This document shows positions 61,411 through 64,000 of a DNA stretch of 64,000 nt, one piece after another (within the stretch, counting starts at the first letter, position 1; each line of letters starts with the position of its first letter). The notes beneath the pieces are model-generated. The model did no database searches. It saw nothing but the letters and a program-made list of their open reading frames with translations, and was not told where the DNA came from. The stretch is taken from contig NZ_BJOU01000001.1 of assembly GCF_009932435.1 (NCBI RefSeq), positions 1,178,001-1,242,000 of the forward strand. The letters are read 5' to 3'. This DNA is from Gordonia crocea. Lineage in GTDB: Bacteria > Actinomycetota > Actinomycetes > Mycobacteriales > Mycobacteriaceae. The position numbers and the translations under genes were made by a program.

Positions 61411-62382
61411 TCAGCGGACCGTGTGCGGCATGATCGCGTCCGGCGGGATCTGGCCCAGGCGCCCGGCCTGGTAGTCCTCGATGGCCTCGACCAACTGCTG
61501 GCGGGTGTTCATCACGAACGGCCCGTACGCGACGACCGGTTCGCGGATGGGGCGCCCACCCAGGAACAGGACCTCCAACGCGGGCCGGTTCGAGTCCTGG
61601 GTGGCCTCGGCGGCGACGGTGATCGCGTCCCCGGAACCCAGCACCGCGAGCTGTCCCTGGCGGATGGGTCGGCCCTCGGCCCCGACCGTGCCGCGCCCGG
61701 ACAGGACGTAGACCAGTCCGTTGAAGTCGGACCGCCACGGCACCGTCACGCTCGCGCCCGGTTCAACGGTCGCGTGCGCCAAGGTGATCGGAGTGTGGGT
61801 GGCTCCGGGTCCGTGGTGGCCGTCGATCTCGCCCGCGATCACGCGGATGAGCGCGCCGCCGTCGGGGGAGGTCACCAGGGCCAACCCCTCGCCCTCGAGG
61901 TTCTGGTACTTCGGCGTCAGGAACTTGTCGGCCGCCGGCAGGTTGACCCACAACTGGATGCCGTGGAACAGCCCACCCGATTCGACGAGCTCGGCCGGTG
62001 GGGTCTCGATGTGCAGAATGCCCGACCCGGCGGTCATCCACTGGGTGGCGCCGTTCTCGATGAGCCCGCCGCCGCCGGTGGAGTCCTGGTGCTGGAACCG
62101 GCCGTCGATCATGTACGTCACGGTTTCGAACCCGCGGTGCGGGTGCCAGGACGTGCCCTTGGGTTCGCCGGGCTCGTAGTCGACCTCGCCCATCTGGTCC
62201 ATGTGGATGAAGGGGTCGAGGTCGGCGCTGCTCACCCCGGCGAAGGCGCGCACGACGGGGAATCCCTCGCCCTCGTAGCCGCGCGGGCCGGTGGTGATGG
62301 TCTTGACGGTTCGCGACACCGTTTCCAGGCCCGGTTCACGCAGCCGGGGCAGGGTCAGGGTGTCGGCGGTGATGGCTGGCAT
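61411..62382 (-). CDS. Pirin family protein (pirin 2)
   Basis: This 323-residue pirin is longer than pirin 1 and includes the typical pirin N-terminal cupin (HMDQMGEVDYEPGEPKGTSWHPHRGFETVTYM with His and Glu ligands) and the C-terminal domain (PWRSDFNGLVYVLSGRG). ATG 62382 follows AAGGAG. It heads the pirin-marR-pirin operon. It probably acts in stress or quinone metabolism, but the substrate is unknown. Confidence 0.91.
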   Translation of the reverse strand: MPAITADTLTLPRLREPGLETVSRTVKTITTGPRGYEGEGFPVVRAFAGVSSADLDPFIHMDQMGEVDYEPGEPKGTSWHPHRGFETVTYMIDGRFQHQDSTGGGGLIENGATQWMTAGSGILHIETPPAELVESGGLFHGIQLWVNLPAADKFLTPKYQNLEGEGLALVTSPDGGALIRVIAGEIDGHHGPGATHTPITLAHATVEPGASVTVPWRSDFNGLVYVLSGRGTVGAEGRPIRQGQLAVLGSGDAITVAAEATQDSNRPALEVLFLGGRPIREPVVAYGPFVMNTRQQLVEAIEDYQAGRLGQIPPDAIMPHTVR

Positions 62383-62410
62383 GACCGGTCTCCTTCGGTT
62401 CTCGCTGAGA

Positions 62411-62430
62411 ATAGCTCAAATTTGAACTAT
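62411..62430. promoter_or_regulatory. Candidate MarR operator upstream of pirin 2
   Basis: ATAGCTCAAATTTGAACTAT is a 20-bp palindrome with a single mismatched pair, 28 bp upstream of pirin 2, in the likely promoter. TTCAAATTTGAA-type sites are bound by MarR-family repressors. The marR gene inside the operon is the natural candidate. Confidence 0.65.
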
Positions 62431-62517
62431 CTGCTTCCTGCAACCACGCTGCGGTCCGGGCTATTCCCGGCAAGAACGGTCAAGCACCCGACCCGCCGGA
62501 CGGTCAGACTGAAACCC

Positions 62518-63426
62518 ATGACCTCCGCGAACCGCGACCGGCTGCGCGAACTCCTCGACGCCGTCCTCGACGAGGGGAACCACTCCCTGACGCAGATGGC
62601 CGACGACGCCTACGCCTCGCCGTTCCACTTCTCCCGACAACTGGCCGCGGGTGCGGGGGAGGCCCCGGTGGCGATGCGGCGCCGCGTCATGCTCGAACGC
62701 GCCGCCTGGCAGCTGCGCCAAGGCAGCACGGTGACCGATGCCGCCTGGGCGGCGGGCTACTCCTCGGTGGAGGGATTCTCCCGCGCATTCGCCCGCGCCT
62801 TCGGGCATCCGCCGAGCACGCCGTCGGCGTCGCACTGGCTCCCCGCGCCCAACGGGATCCACTTCCACCCACCCATGTCGCTGTGGGTCCGAGCCGAGGA
62901 ATCCGCCATGAACCCGTTGACCGAACAGCTCATCGGCCACGACCTCGACGAGACGCGCGAGCTGCTCGACCTGGCCAAGCAGGTCCACGACGAGCAGTAC
63001 CGGCGCACCATCCTGGCTGACCACACCGTGGCGGAATGGGAGGGGCCGGAGGGATCGCTGTGCGAGGTCCTGACCCGGCTCGTTTTCGCCAAGGAGGTCT
63101 GGTTGGCCGCGATCGAGGGAACCGACTTCCCGGCGCCGGCCCCCGACGACCCGGCCTCTTTGATCGAACGGCACGACGCGGTGGCGCCGCGCTGGCTGGC
63201 CGTCGTGCGCGACATCGACAGCCGTGGGGCGTGGGAGGACCGCATCGTCGACGCCTTGTGCGAGCCGCCGGAGAGCTTCGTGGTCGGCGGCATCGTCGCG
63301 CACATCCTGACCTTTGCCGCCGCCCGCCGCCACCTCGCCCGACACCTGCTCGCCGTCGCCGGCGTGACCCCCGGCGACGGCGATCCGATCACCTGGGCCC
63401 GCCGCGTGCGGGGAGAGGAAACCTGA
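62518..63426 (+). CDS. AraC-type HTH protein with DinB-like C-terminal domain
   Basis: This 302-residue protein starts at ATG 62518. The N-terminal part has an AraC-type double HTH (FHFSRQLAAGAGEAP, ERAAWQLRQGSTVTDAAWAAGY, SVEGFSRAFARAFGHPPS). The C-terminal ~170 residues have DinB-like helices (LCEVLTRLVFAKEVWLAA, VGGIVAHILTFAAARRHLARHL) with possible metal-binding His. It is divergent from the pirin operon, and the next gene starts 2 bp after its stop. It may be a regulator that uses the DinB domain as a sensor; that is inferred. Confidence 0.83.
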   Translation: MTSANRDRLRELLDAVLDEGNHSLTQMADDAYASPFHFSRQLAAGAGEAPVAMRRRVMLERAAWQLRQGSTVTDAAWAAGYSSVEGFSRAFARAFGHPPSTPSASHWLPAPNGIHFHPPMSLWVRAEESAMNPLTEQLIGHDLDETRELLDLAKQVHDEQYRRTILADHTVAEWEGPEGSLCEVLTRLVFAKEVWLAAIEGTDFPAPAPDDPASLIERHDAVAPRWLAVVRDIDSRGAWEDRIVDALCEPPESFVVGGIVAHILTFAAARRHLARHLLAVAGVTPGDGDPITWARRVRGEET

Positions 63427-63428
63427 CC

Positions 63429-64000
63429 ATGACGACCGTCCGCTACTACACCGCGACGACCCTCGACGGCTTCCTGGCCGACCCCGACGATTCGTTGGAC
63501 TGGCTGCTGCGCCAGCCACAGGAGGACGGTGGATTCGGCTCGTATGCGGAGTTCATCGCCGGCGTCGGTGCCCTGGTCATGGGCTCGACCACCTACGAAT
63601 GGGTCCTGGCCCACCTCGCCTCGACCGGTGAGGCGTGGTTCTACGACATGCCCACCTGGGTGATGACCAGCCGCCGACTCGACGCGGTCCCCGGTGCCGA
63701 CATCCGGTTCGCCTCGGGCGGTGTCGTGCCGGTCCACGAGCAGATGGTGGCGGCCGCCGACGGGCGGGACCTGTGGATCGTGGGCGGGGGCGACCTCGCG
63801 GGTCAGTTCGCCGACGCCGGACTCCTCGACGAGATCGTGGTGTCGATCGCACCGGTCACCCTCGGGTCCGGGCGGCCGCTGCTGCCGCGCCGCTACGACT
63901 TGGCGCTGCTCGACACCGGGCGCAACGGCGCCTTCATCGGTGCCCGGTACCGATTCGTCGGTCCGCTCGCGGAAGATCGGAGCGCGGGGGATTGGAGCGG
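63429..64000 (+). CDS. RibD C-terminal / dihydrofolate-reductase-like protein (3' end outside window)
   Basis: The open frame from ATG 63429, preceded by GAGGAAACC, reads without stop to the right edge (190 residues seen). It starts MTTVRYYTATTLDGFLADP, and has GALVMGSTTYEWVLAH, WVMTSRRLDAVPGADIRF, LWIVGGGDLAGQFADAGLLD and IAPVTLGSGRPLLP. This is the DHFR-like / RibD_C family of NADPH-dependent reductases, common next to transcription regulators. The frame continues past the window. It is probably in an operon with the AraC/DinB gene. Confidence 0.88.
   Translation, partial: MTTVRYYTATTLDGFLADPDDSLDWLLRQPQEDGGFGSYAEFIAGVGALVMGSTTYEWVLAHLASTGEAWFYDMPTWVMTSRRLDAVPGADIRFASGGVVPVHEQMVAAADGRDLWIVGGGDLAGQFADAGLLDEIVVSIAPVTLGSGRPLLPRRYDLALLDTGRNGAFIGARYRFVGPLAEDRSAGDWS

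Overview
The window looks like chromosomal DNA from a high-GC, mycolic-acid-bearing actinobacterium, most likely Gordonia or a close relative (Williamsia, Rhodococcus). The evidence is MspA/NfpA/NfpB-type porins, a DesA3-type desaturase with its reductase partner, an F420-type (LLM class) oxidoreductase, frequent GTG starts, and a mycobacterial-style order mfd-mazG-(lpqU)-eno-ftsB-DUF501-ppx. A Tat-exported latex clearing protein (rubber oxygenase) points to a rubber-degrading Gordonia. The genus is an inference.

Layout. 1-12191: the core block mfd (5' end outside), mazG, lpqU-like, eno, ftsB-like, DUF501 and ppx. An efeUOB iron-uptake operon with an IdeR/DtxR-type box sits inside this block, and its efeB is frameshifted. 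12249-16422: DUF4395 gene, a small hypothetical gene, and the desaturase/reductase pair divergent from a FabR/DesT-like TetR regulator with a candidate operator between them. 16459-18842: a membrane Ser/Thr kinase and a beta-lactamase-fold lipoprotein.

18966-24071 is the most interesting part. A Tat-exported Lcp is followed, mostly with GTGA/ATGA start-stop overlaps, by an 81-residue membrane-anchored protein, an ApbE flavin transferase, a bis-heme ferric-reductase-like membrane protein, a NuoF-like flavoprotein, a 3Fe-4S ferredoxin, a 26-residue peptide and a TetR regulator. A strong dyad lies in front of lcp. This reads as one operon that could link cytoplasmic NAD(P)H to an extracytoplasmic redox step beside rubber cleavage.

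24322-28139: five MspA-family porin genes of two alternating types, one with a +1 shift in a seven-G run. 28181-37129: exported phospholipase C, SDR, acyl-CoA dehydrogenase, trpF, peptidoglycan amidase and several hypotheticals. 37214-42236: DrrA/DrrB-type ABC transporter and a 1057-residue SARP/NB-ARC regulator. 42438-47000: complete pstSCAB-phoU with a PHO-box-like array. 47005-57127: cytochrome P450, two-component system, AlkA-like glycosylase, LLM oxidoreductase, two GNAT enzymes, DUF222/HNH protein, and DsbA-like plus CcdA-like redox proteins. 57157-64000: glycine-zipper secreted protein, a TipA-type MerR gene split by an IS481-family element with a 6-bp target duplication, a class I-shaped tRNA with UAA anticodon, a pirin-marR-pirin operon with a palindromic operator, an AraC/DinB-type protein and the start of a RibD/DHFR-like gene.

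All calls come from reading the sequence; no database search was run.
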